From assembly GCF_022354825.1 (NCBI RefSeq), contig NZ_CP031168.1:731001-795000 (forward strand): 64,000 nucleotides of DNA. Direction: 5' to 3'. The first letter of the stretch is position 1. Each line of letters begins with the position of its first letter. The position numbers and the translations under genes were made by a program. Of the stretch, positions 35,933-43,994 are shown in pieces. The notes beneath the pieces were generated by a model. The model was given only the letters and a program-made list of their open reading frames with translations, did no database searches and was not told where the DNA came from. This DNA is from Paenibacillus sp. H1-7 (lineage in GTDB: Bacteria; Bacillota; Bacilli; Paenibacillales; NBRC-103111).

Positions 35933-37591
35933 ATGAGAAACCGACTTGCTGCATTCAGCCTGGTAACCGGCTTAACCTTATTGATGTTTGTCACCGGAGC
36001 GATGATGATTCCTTCGCTGTTGTTTTTAGTGAACATTTCGGTCACGATGCTGCATGTATGGCTCGCTGCCGGTCTAGCTGCGGGCGTTGCCTGGATAGCG
36101 GCCAAAATGGTCCAGGCCGAGCGGCCGGGGCGTTTGTTCGCAGAAGCGATCATCGCTTCTTGCATATTGTTTGTCGCTTGCTTCTTCATCAGCGGCTATT
36201 TCTATGACCTATCCTATGACGGACAGGCTTATCATCAGGAATCCATCATTCATTTGGATAACGGTTGGAATCCGGTTTACGACGAGCCGCTGAACGTGCC
36301 GACAGGGCACTCGCTATGGATGAACCATTATGCCCGGGCGTCGGAGCTGGCGGCAGCCGTCCTGTTCAAGGCAACCGGCTTGCTGGAGCACAGCAAAGCG
36401 ATCAACGGGCTGACGATTTTTGCGTCCTTTTTCCTTAGCCTGTCCGCATTGCTGACATTAAGGCCGTCCAGCAATAGCAAGGCGGTATTGGTCGCACTGC
36501 TGCTTGCTTTCAATCCAGTCAGCGTATATCAGGCTTTAAGCTATTATGTGGACGGGCTTCTGTCCTCGATGCTGTTATGTATGGTCGCGCTGGGCTGCCT
36601 CATCTTCGCCCGTCCCGGCTGGCTGCTGCTTACAGCCTATACGTCGGCCATGATCTTCGCGATCAACATCAAATTTACAGCGCTCGCTTACGCAGGACTT
36701 CTGACGATCGGACTGCTGATCGCGCTCTATATGAGCGAGCAGTTCGGGCGGCTGAAGCAGCTGTTCAAAATAGCCGCCGTCGGCGGTCTGGTCGGTGTGC
36801 TGCTTATCGGGTACAACCCGTACGTTACGAACACGCTGACGAAAGGGCATCCGTTCTATCCGCTGGCGGGAGAAGAGGCGATCGATGTCGTCAAAAACTT
36901 CACTCCGCGGAATCTGGAGAGAATGAACCGTCTGGAGCAGCTGGGCGCCTCCTATTTTGCCGTCACGACAGGCAACAGCACGGAGAAGCTTCCGACCAAG
37001 ATCAAGCTGCCGTTCACCGTATCGGAGAAGGAACTGGTAGCGTTGGGTGATCCGGACGTAGCGGTATCCGGCTTCGGTCCGCTGTTCAGCGGAGTACTGC
37101 TGCTCTCGCTCGCCGTGCTGGTGCTGGCCTTCCGGTACCGCAAAGGCGCTACGATGGCCGCGATAGGCGTGATTGTTCTCCTAGCCGGGTCGGTAATCGT
37201 CAATCCGGCCGCTTGGTGGGCCCGGTACGTGCCGCAGCTGTGGATCGTGCCGATAATTTGTCTCTGGCTCGGCTTCAGCATGCAAGGGCGACGCCTGCTG
37301 ACCGGCGCAAGCTGGACGCTGGCGGCGGTCATTGCCGTTAACGCCCTGCTGGTCACCGGGACATATACGTACCATCAGTGGGAATGGAACCAATCGCTGC
37401 GGGAAGAGCTCGCCGCCGTTCAAACCGCCGCCGCCAAAGGGCCGGTGCGCACGGAATTTACTTACAGCTGGGCGAACCGCGAACGGTTCGAGGAGCTGGG
37501 TATTGCATTTAAAGAGGAGATAGACCTTGCTTGCGACGATAAGATGACTTTGACCAAGTCCGGCACATCGGTTTGTATGCCGCCGCAGTAA
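35933..37591 (+). CDS. GT-C-like multi-pass membrane protein, putative lipid-dependent glycosyltransferase
   Basis: This 552-aa protein has around eleven TM helices. The first large loop contains LSYDGQAYHQESIIHLDNGWNP, with an Asp after a hydrophobic helix end, as in GT-C/GT39/ArnT enzymes that use polyprenyl-phosphate sugars. After the final helix (about residue 490) a ~60-residue tail ends with a pair of cysteines (LACDDK, SVCMPP). No exact family is recognised. The operon neighbours (lipid-pentose synthase, flippase, phosphatase) make a transferase for the lipid-linked sugar the best reading. ATG 35933 follows GGGGAGAGG. Confidence 0.7.
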   Translation: MRNRLAAFSLVTGLTLLMFVTGAMMIPSLLFLVNISVTMLHVWLAAGLAAGVAWIAAKMVQAERPGRLFAEAIIASCILFVACFFISGYFYDLSYDGQAYHQESIIHLDNGWNPVYDEPLNVPTGHSLWMNHYARASELAAAVLFKATGLLEHSKAINGLTIFASFFLSLSALLTLRPSSNSKAVLVALLLAFNPVSVYQALSYYVDGLLSSMLLCMVALGCLIFARPGWLLLTAYTSAMIFAINIKFTALAYAGLLTIGLLIALYMSEQFGRLKQLFKIAAVGGLVGVLLIGYNPYVTNTLTKGHPFYPLAGEEAIDVVKNFTPRNLERMNRLEQLGASYFAVTTGNSTEKLPTKIKLPFTVSEKELVALGDPDVAVSGFGPLFSGVLLLSLAVLVLAFRYRKGATMAAIGVIVLLAGSVIVNPAAWWARYVPQLWIVPIICLWLGFSMQGRRLLTGASWTLAAVIAVNALLVTGTYTYHQWEWNQSLREELAAVQTAAAKGPVRTEFTYSWANRERFEELGIAFKEEIDLACDDKMTLTKSGTSVCMPPQ

Positions 37592-37622
37592 GGATGGTAA
37601 TAGAGGAGGAGACCATACCCGC

Positions 37623-39842
37623 ATGAAAAAGAAAAATACCGTGCGACTTGCATTAGGAATCGCTGCACTTATCGTAATTTGCGCCGTGGGCTGGGTGTAC
37701 GGAGCTCCTTATATTCAAATGAGCTCGACGGCATCTCTGAATACGATGCAGCCGATTCAAGAAGAGCAGGGAATCAAACGAATGGCTTCCGTCAAGGACG
37801 GACATTTGGCGGTTTACGACGGCACGGAATGGAAGCCGGAATTTTGGAACGGCATCAACATGGGGGCGACCACGCCGGGGCACGCTCCCGGGGAGCTTTC
37901 CCCGAGCAAGGAAGATTATTTGCGCTGGTTCGGGCAAATGAAGGATATGAATGTGAACGTGCTGCGGATTTATACGATTTTGCCGCCGTATTTTTACGAA
38001 GCGCTGGCGGAATTCAATTCCGGACGTAAGGATCCGCTCTATATGCTGCACGGCATTTGGTCGCCGGAAGAGGCGCTGATGGGGGAGAACGGACAGCCCC
38101 GGGACGCGCTGCAGGAAGATACTATCGAGCAGTTTCGCCAAGAAATCAAGGACGCCGTACAGGTCGTTCACGGCAAAATCAATCTGAAAAGCAATCCGGG
38201 TCACGCTTCGGGCAAATTCACCGCAGACGTGTCGCCGTATTTGCTCGGCTGGATCGTCGGTACGGAATGGGACCCTTACGTGGTGAAAAAGACCGACGAT
38301 GCGCATCCCGGAATGAAGCCATTTGCGGGGACGTATTTTCAAGCTTCGGCGGACGCGTCTCCGTTCGAAAGCTGGCTTGCGCAAATGCTCGATACGGTGG
38401 CGCAGGAGGAAATGAAGTTCGGCTGGCAGCGCCCGGTGTCGTTCACCAACTGGGTGACGACCGACCCGCTGACGCATCCGAACGAGCCGGCCGACAACGA
38501 GGATTTGGTCTCTGTCGATCCGATGCATGTGTCTCCGACAGAGCAATGGACGGCCGGATATTTCGCATCGTATCACGTCTACCCGTACTATCCCGATCTT
38601 CTGCGCTATGAGGAGAAGTATCAGACGTACAAGGACAGCACGGGGGAAATCAATCCGTACGCCGGCTACCTGCACGATTTGCGGGCGCACCATCAGGGCA
38701 TTCCGCTGATTGTTGCCGAATACGGGGTGCCGAGCTCGCGCGGGATGGCGCATTTCGGCCCGGTGGGACGCAATCAGGGGATGCATACGGAGAAGGAGCA
38801 GGGAGAGATCAATGCCGATTTGTACCGAAGCATCTACGACGAGAAGCTCGATGGCGCGGTCATGTTCTCCTGGCAGGACGAATGGTTCAAAATTACGTGG
38901 AATACGATGGATCTGGATGCGCCTATCCAGCGCAGGCCGTTCTGGCGGAATATGTTAACGAACGAGGAGCATTTCGGAGTCATTGCCGTAGAGCCGGGAC
39001 GCTCTAAGGAAGATCTCATCATGCTGGACGGGAAAACCGCCGATTGGGAGCGCAAAAAAAACGCCGTCGTCAAAGACTATCCGCAATTCAGTCTGACGAC
39101 CGTACACGACGAGGCCTACGTCTACATGATGCTGAAGAAAAAGGAAGGCTCCTGGCAGACCGACCAGCAGCCCCTTGATATCGGCTTCGATACGCTGGAC
39201 GGCGGCAGCACGACGTCGGACAAGGCGCCGGGAGTCGCGTTCGGCAAAGGGCAGGAATTTATGCTGCGTATCAAGGGGGCGAACGATTCGGCGATCTACG
39301 TCAACAGCGCCTATGACCAGCACACTTGGCTATACGGGTCCGTACAAAAGCTGCTCCCGTGGAAGCAGGAGTTCGCGCGCGACGGCAGCGGCATCTTCCT
39401 TCCGTGGAAGCTGCCTACGAGCAAGGAGCTGTACTTGCCACAGAGCAAGAAGAAGGTGCCGTTCGAGGATGTTGAGATCGGGATCATGAAGCCGGGGATT
39501 ACCGACCCGGACAGCCCGGAATTCAACAATCTGGCCGATTGGTATGCTTCTGGCGACGTGATGGAGATTCGCATTCCGTGGATGCTGCTCGGCTTTACCG
39601 ATCCGAGCACAGCCAAAGTATGGCGCTATCCGTATGAGGCGGGCGGCTTGAAATTTGTGGAAACCAAAGGTATCCGCATCGAGCCGCATTTACAGCCGGC
39701 ATCCGGAGCTCAGGAGGCGGCGGTGGAGCCGGTTCAGTATAAGTGGAATAAATGGGAGAAGCCGGAATACCACGAGCGCTTCAAGCAGAGCTACGATATT
39801 TTGAAGCAGGCCTTCGGGGAGAAGCGTCCTCCCAAGTCTTAA
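37623..39842 (+). CDS. Membrane-anchored GH-A-like protein, paralogue of the 26 kb gene
   Basis: This 739-aa protein has an N-terminal TM anchor (residues 7-27), a GH-A-like barrel and a C-terminal CBM9/DOMON-like module (VIMLDGKTADWERKK-type start, then DEAYVYMMLKK). It shares long identical runs with the 25986-28217 protein: GTEWDP, SFTNWVTTDPLTHP, and the EYGVPSS-type nucleophile (VAEYGVPSSRGMAHFGPVGR). Catalytic Glu residues are kept in both. It is last in the ubiA-like operon, so each polysaccharide operon ends with one copy. They may cut, anchor or transfer chains made by their own operon. Function is inferred, family unnamed. Confidence 0.75.
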   Translation: MKKKNTVRLALGIAALIVICAVGWVYGAPYIQMSSTASLNTMQPIQEEQGIKRMASVKDGHLAVYDGTEWKPEFWNGINMGATTPGHAPGELSPSKEDYLRWFGQMKDMNVNVLRIYTILPPYFYEALAEFNSGRKDPLYMLHGIWSPEEALMGENGQPRDALQEDTIEQFRQEIKDAVQVVHGKINLKSNPGHASGKFTADVSPYLLGWIVGTEWDPYVVKKTDDAHPGMKPFAGTYFQASADASPFESWLAQMLDTVAQEEMKFGWQRPVSFTNWVTTDPLTHPNEPADNEDLVSVDPMHVSPTEQWTAGYFASYHVYPYYPDLLRYEEKYQTYKDSTGEINPYAGYLHDLRAHHQGIPLIVAEYGVPSSRGMAHFGPVGRNQGMHTEKEQGEINADLYRSIYDEKLDGAVMFSWQDEWFKITWNTMDLDAPIQRRPFWRNMLTNEEHFGVIAVEPGRSKEDLIMLDGKTADWERKKNAVVKDYPQFSLTTVHDEAYVYMMLKKKEGSWQTDQQPLDIGFDTLDGGSTTSDKAPGVAFGKGQEFMLRIKGANDSAIYVNSAYDQHTWLYGSVQKLLPWKQEFARDGSGIFLPWKLPTSKELYLPQSKKKVPFEDVEIGIMKPGITDPDSPEFNNLADWYASGDVMEIRIPWMLLGFTDPSTAKVWRYPYEAGGLKFVETKGIRIEPHLQPASGAQEAAVEPVQYKWNKWEKPEYHERFKQSYDILKQAFGEKRPPKS

Positions 39843-39904
39843 GTTGTAAGTCGTAAGCTGCAGTGCTTGGCTGGAAAAAGAAAATGACAAAGCGGGGGGG
39901 AGGG

Positions 39905-40786
39905 CTAATCCTTCAGCCGCTTCCACCCGCTGTAATCGTGAATGGCAATGCCCGAATAGGAGGGATGAGCGCTCAGCTTCTGGTCGATGACGGCCATCTG
40001 GCGGCCCATTTCTCCTTTTCCTTTGCTATGGAAGGTGACGAAGGCGGCCTCGTTGACCGGATTCGTCTCCACGCCGACGAAAACTTTGATCCCGAGCTTG
40101 TCGCCAAGCGCCATTTCCGCAGCCGTAATTTCGATGAGGGCTTCGGCGGAATCGCGATAGGACATCAGCGTGACCTCGTCGAGCTGCTTCATCATGCCCT
40201 CGATGGCCGTTTGGCCGGTTTCGGGCACGGTGACGGTATCGAGCCAAAAGGGCAAAGCGGCGCTGACCGTCAAGGAAGCATCCTGCTTCCTCGCTTCGCT
40301 GGCGAAGGCGGCAGTCGCATCCAGCCATTGGGCCGTCACAGCATCCTGCTTCGTGCTCCATTCGGGAAGCTGGTACGGCTCGATGTCGATCTGGATGCCG
40401 CCGAACCGCTCGTCCGGCTGCACCGACCGGTTATATTCGGTAACCCAGCTTACCATATCGGTAAGCTGCTTCCGGTGGGAGGGCAGCGCCCATTTCGGCG
40501 CGCCATCCAGTGCATGAACCTGAATGCCCGACTCGGAGGCAGTGCCGATGAAGTCGCTGTAGGCGCTGCGGGACACGTCGCCGTTAACCTGAACATAGAT
40601 GCGCCCGAGCGCATGCTCCTGGGCGAATTGGAGAATCGATGCGCGCCCTTCCGGCGTGCCGATCATTTCGGTATCCCATAGCCAGGTGGCTTTCATTTTC
40701 TCTGACGGTAGCGGGGCGTTAGGTAAGAAGTTCCACGGTGTCAAGAAAGCAAACAGTAAAGTCAATGCAACAATGGGTTGTATCAT
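39905..40786 (-). CDS. Secreted (beta/alpha)8 putative glycosidase, GH18-like
   Basis: This 293-aa protein begins with a hydrophobic signal (MIQPIVALTLLFAFLTP). A barrel follows with FGGIQIDIEPYQLPEW near residue 130, which resembles the DxDxE catalytic strand of GH18 with the first Asp as Gln. VTLMSYRDSAEAL near 210 resembles the GH18 MSYD strand. The missing Asp means chitinase activity is doubtful. It converges on the GH-A-like gene at the end of the second operon, with no terminator obvious in the 62 bp between. It could act on the same polymer. Confidence 0.65.
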   Translation of the reverse strand: MIQPIVALTLLFAFLTPWNFLPNAPLPSEKMKATWLWDTEMIGTPEGRASILQFAQEHALGRIYVQVNGDVSRSAYSDFIGTASESGIQVHALDGAPKWALPSHRKQLTDMVSWVTEYNRSVQPDERFGGIQIDIEPYQLPEWSTKQDAVTAQWLDATAAFASEARKQDASLTVSAALPFWLDTVTVPETGQTAIEGMMKQLDEVTLMSYRDSAEALIEITAAEMALGDKLGIKVFVGVETNPVNEAAFVTFHSKGKGEMGRQMAVIDQKLSAHPSYSGIAIHDYSGWKRLKD

Positions 40787-40904
40787 GCCTAAACCGCACC
40801 TTTATCTTAGAAGTTGTTATGTCTTTCTTCCTATATTATATGCTTCGTATGATACCGGCTCCTATAGTACTTAGGTCATAAATACGTCAAGGAATGTACA
40901 CATA

Positions 40905-40936
40905 AAGAAGCTGCCCTCCTGCAGGCAGCTTCTTTG
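40905..40936. terminator. Bidirectional hairpin terminator
   Basis: The 12-bp stem AAAGAAGCTGCC (40905-40916) with GGCAGCTTCTTT (40925-40936) has an 8-nt loop. It serves the leftward hypothetical gene at 41001. Confidence 0.75.
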
Positions 40937-41000
40937 CATACGATGGGACACGGTTTCAAACACAACACAAGCAGCTTGAACAAGCCGCTGCGGCTTGCCG

Positions 41001-41486
41001 TTACTTGTAACGCCATACTCTGCGCGAACGGACCGGATTGGAGCGGAACGTTTTGACCTGCTTCGGAAAACGGATGCTCCTCAATATTCGCGGGTCGTCG
41101 TCATTCACCATGCGATTTAAAAGCCGGATGGGAATGCCGTATTTTTTATAGTCAACCTGCTTCGTCTGCGGATCCAGGAAAGCGTCCGGAAGCGCTTCGG
41201 GAGTGAGAGAAGCGAACACCCTGCCTTCATATTCGCCCAAAAACGTAAGCGGGGATTCGCTATAGCCCTCGTCCATCCATTGATGGAACGTGATGGGAAG
41301 CACCAGAATGGTCAAGACGTCGTCGTACAGCTTTCCCTTGTACTTGAACTTGAAATGCAGCACATATTCCGCGGTTGGATCTCCCTTGTCTCTACGGATC
41401 ACGACATAGTTTTTCCACCAGCGCGGAAATACAAGCTGAAACCCGTACTTTTTGTCGTGATAAACGATCGGACTGTGGTTATTCAC
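41001..41486 (-). CDS. Hypothetical protein
   Basis: This 161-aa soluble protein has no signal peptide. The N-terminal half is rich in aromatic and basic residues (KKYGFQLVFPRWWKNYVVIRR) like a small beta-sandwich, and the C-terminus is strongly basic (RSNPVRSRRVWRYK). No family is recognised; the first half vaguely resembles PsbP-type domains. The start appears to be GTG 41486, 11 nt after AAGGAG. A four-codon ATG frame (41500 region) overlaps this spacer. It has its own terminator and lies between the GH18-like gene and the SgrR-like gene. Confidence 0.65.
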   Translation of the reverse strand: MNNHSPIVYHDKKYGFQLVFPRWWKNYVVIRRDKGDPTAEYVLHFKFKYKGKLYDDVLTILVLPITFHQWMDEGYSESPLTFLGEYEGRVFASLTPEALPDAFLDPQTKQVDYKKYGIPIRLLNRMVNDDDPRILRSIRFPKQVKTFRSNPVRSRRVWRYK

Positions 41487-41542
41487 TTGAACATGGTCTC
41501 CTTCCTGCTTTAGGGGTGTCTCCTTACACCTTATTCACAGGA

Positions 41543-43339
41543 TCAAGGCTTATACCAAATGTTTTTGAATTGAACCCAATCGAGCGAGTCCAGCGAAATG
41601 CCTTTGACCGAAGAGTGGTAAATCGTTTTTAACCGTTTGAAATACAGCCATTGCAGCACATGCTCGCTTCGCAGCCGGCGCTCGATGCTCTGCAAGAGGC
41701 CTGCCCGTCCTTCTCGGTGCGGTTCCCGCAAGGCGGCGCCGATGAACTGCTCGACGGCGGATTTGCACGCAGGCTCGAGATGGTGCTGCATGCTTTTGTA
41801 CAGATCGATGAGCCGCAGCTCCGTATCGTTGTCGAGCATGATCGAGAACAGCAGCATGTCCGCCTGAAGCCGTCGCTCGCCCTTGAATTCCTCCACGGGC
41901 AGCAGCGACAGCTCGACGGCGAGGCCGGCCTCTCTCAGCAGCGTTTGCACGAGCATCGCGTCCCGCTCGTAATGCGGAATCGTGCACAGCAGCATTCGTT
42001 CGCCGGCGTAGCCCGACTGCTTGACGGCCTCGCGCACGCGGGCAAGATCGGTGGCCGGCGGGTCGATCGCCGCCGGGCGGATGAAGCTGTCCGACGCATA
42101 GATGGCGTCTCCGTCGAGCAGCTCCAGCAGCTTGCGCTGGTCGAGCGCCTCGTACACGGCCTTGCGGATCGCAGGATCCTTCAGTGGCCCCTGCTTCAGC
42201 AGGTTGAACGTGACGAAACGGCACGTCGTCCCTTGCTGCTGCACCTGCTGCCAGGGGCTTTCCGCTTCGTCCGGCATCCGGTAATTGTGGATGATCTGGA
42301 AGCTCTCCAGCGTCCGGTACCGGTCCTGCTGCTGCAATTCGGGAACGTGCCACAGCTCGACACGGTCGAGGTGGGCGCGCCCCTGGAAATAAGCGGGGAA
42401 CGCGTCGAGCACGCACATGGAGTCGTCAAGATAAGTCAGCTTGAACGGCCCGGTTCCGATAGGGGAGCGGGCGAAAGCCGCTTTGCCTTCCTCCTCGGTT
42501 TCGTAGCCGTAATAGGCGTTGTTCGGGATGATGGACGCCCGGTTCGTGCTCATAAACTGCAGGAACAGCTCGTTCGGCTCCGTCAAATAGACCGTTACCG
42601 TCAGAGGGTCGATAATATCGATCCGCTCAATTTGCCGGTACACCCACCGGTACAGGGATCGTGCGGCGGAATGCTTCAACCGCTCCAGCGTATACCGGAT
42701 ATCCTCCGAGCTGAGCTCTTTTCCGTGATGGAAGAGGACGCCCTTACGCAAATAAAAGGTCCACGAAGAACGGTCCGGACTGGATTCCCATGCGTGGGCC
42801 ACGTGCGGCTCGATCGTCTGAGTCAGCCGGTTGTAGCGGACCAGACTGTCGAACAGCTGGTTCACCAGGTGCCCTTCGGTGGAAAAGTTCGTAAAGGCAG
42901 GGTCGAGCGATTGGACCGGCTGCGTCAGCGGGAAGCGGAGCGTATCGAACCGCTTGCTGTCCCGGACTTCGCTGCTGTAGCCGAAATGGCCGTTCAGCCA
43001 GCTGTGAAAATGGTCCTTCAGCGAGTCGGGAATCGACGACACATTCATTTGCTCCAGCGCTCCGCGCAAATCTTTTCGTTCCACCAGCTCCTTGGCGAGC
43101 AGCAGGATCACATCCTCCGACGGCGTGAGGAACAGCAGGGTGGAGCGGTTGCCCCGTCCGCGCTTGGGCAGCCATTGCAGCCAGCCCTGATCGTTCATTT
43201 TCTTCAAGATCATCGCCGCATTGCGGTGCGTGCAGTCCAGAATAGCGGCTATGTCGTCCAGCAAAATGTCCTGCTCCTGATGCTCGCCCACATGCGGCAG
43301 CTTGTCCCGCAGGCGTATATAATGACTGGCCAGTTTCAT
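41543..43339 (-). CDS. SgrR-family regulator (HTH plus solute-binding domain)
   Basis: This 598-aa protein has an N-terminal SgrR-type winged helix (residues ~1-115: LDDIAAILDCTHRNAAMILKK, WLPKRGRGNRS) fused to an SBP_bac_5 extracellular solute-binding domain (PVQSLDPAFTNFSTEGHLVNQ, WTFYLRKGVLFHHGKELSSED, SPIGTGPFKLTYL). There is no signal peptide, so it is a cytosolic regulator. In enteric bacteria SgrR answers sugar-phosphate stress through the SgrS RNA; in Bacillota the signals are unknown. ATG 43339 follows GAGGTGAT. No transporter gene is adjacent, so the target is unclear. Confidence 0.88.
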   Translation of the reverse strand: MKLASHYIRLRDKLPHVGEHQEQDILLDDIAAILDCTHRNAAMILKKMNDQGWLQWLPKRGRGNRSTLLFLTPSEDVILLLAKELVERKDLRGALEQMNVSSIPDSLKDHFHSWLNGHFGYSSEVRDSKRFDTLRFPLTQPVQSLDPAFTNFSTEGHLVNQLFDSLVRYNRLTQTIEPHVAHAWESSPDRSSWTFYLRKGVLFHHGKELSSEDIRYTLERLKHSAARSLYRWVYRQIERIDIIDPLTVTVYLTEPNELFLQFMSTNRASIIPNNAYYGYETEEEGKAAFARSPIGTGPFKLTYLDDSMCVLDAFPAYFQGRAHLDRVELWHVPELQQQDRYRTLESFQIIHNYRMPDEAESPWQQVQQQGTTCRFVTFNLLKQGPLKDPAIRKAVYEALDQRKLLELLDGDAIYASDSFIRPAAIDPPATDLARVREAVKQSGYAGERMLLCTIPHYERDAMLVQTLLREAGLAVELSLLPVEEFKGERRLQADMLLFSIMLDNDTELRLIDLYKSMQHHLEPACKSAVEQFIGAALREPHREGRAGLLQSIERRLRSEHVLQWLYFKRLKTIYHSSVKGISLDSLDWVQFKNIWYKP

Positions 43340-43551
43340 AGAATCACCTCAGCTTATACATTCATCATATCCGATATTTGGGATTGAAAATAGGAAATTT
43401 CCATTTGTAAACTTGCGCTTTTTATTCCTATTTTATCGCCTACAATAAAAAAAGAAAACGAAAGCCTTTAGATGGCGGGTTCAAAATACTGGGATTTCCG
43501 GCAGTTCTAGGGCTGCGGGAGCATCCTTAAGTTCTAAAGGAGGATAATTTC

Positions 43552-43962
43552 ATGAACAGACTGCTCTTATCGGCGGAGTGTCGTCCGCTGCAGATGCAAT
43601 GGGCCGAGCAATTCATTAAAGAATCGGAGCTTACAATAGTGAACGAATGCATTACCGAGGCGGCGCAGACCGTTCTCTTTTATGCCGGATTGCTGCTGGA
43701 GCTGGAGGGACAGAACGATTCTGAGAGGGCTTATGCGGAGCAAACCTCATGGCTTGCCGCAGAAGAGGAAGTGGTGGAGCAAGTGCTTCCGTACGTCCCG
43801 AAAATGTATCATGGGCTGCTGAAGCTGTGCCTCATGGTCTCATCGCTGAATGCCGAGCTGGAGCTGGAGCCGGGCGAGCTGGCGGCGATTCGGGGGAATG
43901 CGTATTCCTTTATCGCCTATGTAAGGGGACGGACACATCAATTGGCGGATTGGTTTCATTAA
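43552..43962 (+). CDS. Hypothetical helical protein
   Basis: This 136-aa soluble protein appears mostly helical and acidic (LLLELEGQNDSERAY, ELELEPGELAAIRGN). It has no signal, TM segment or known motif. The ribosome-binding site AAAGGAGGAT before ATG 43552 is strong, so expression is likely. It is followed after 32 bp by the DUF4173 membrane protein on the same strand. I do not recognise a family. Confidence 0.7.
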   Translation: MNRLLLSAECRPLQMQWAEQFIKESELTIVNECITEAAQTVLFYAGLLLELEGQNDSERAYAEQTSWLAAEEEVVEQVLPYVPKMYHGLLKLCLMVSSLNAELELEPGELAAIRGNAYSFIAYVRGRTHQLADWFH

Positions 43963-43994
43963 AAGAACGCCTCAAGGAGGTTGTTTAAGGCATT

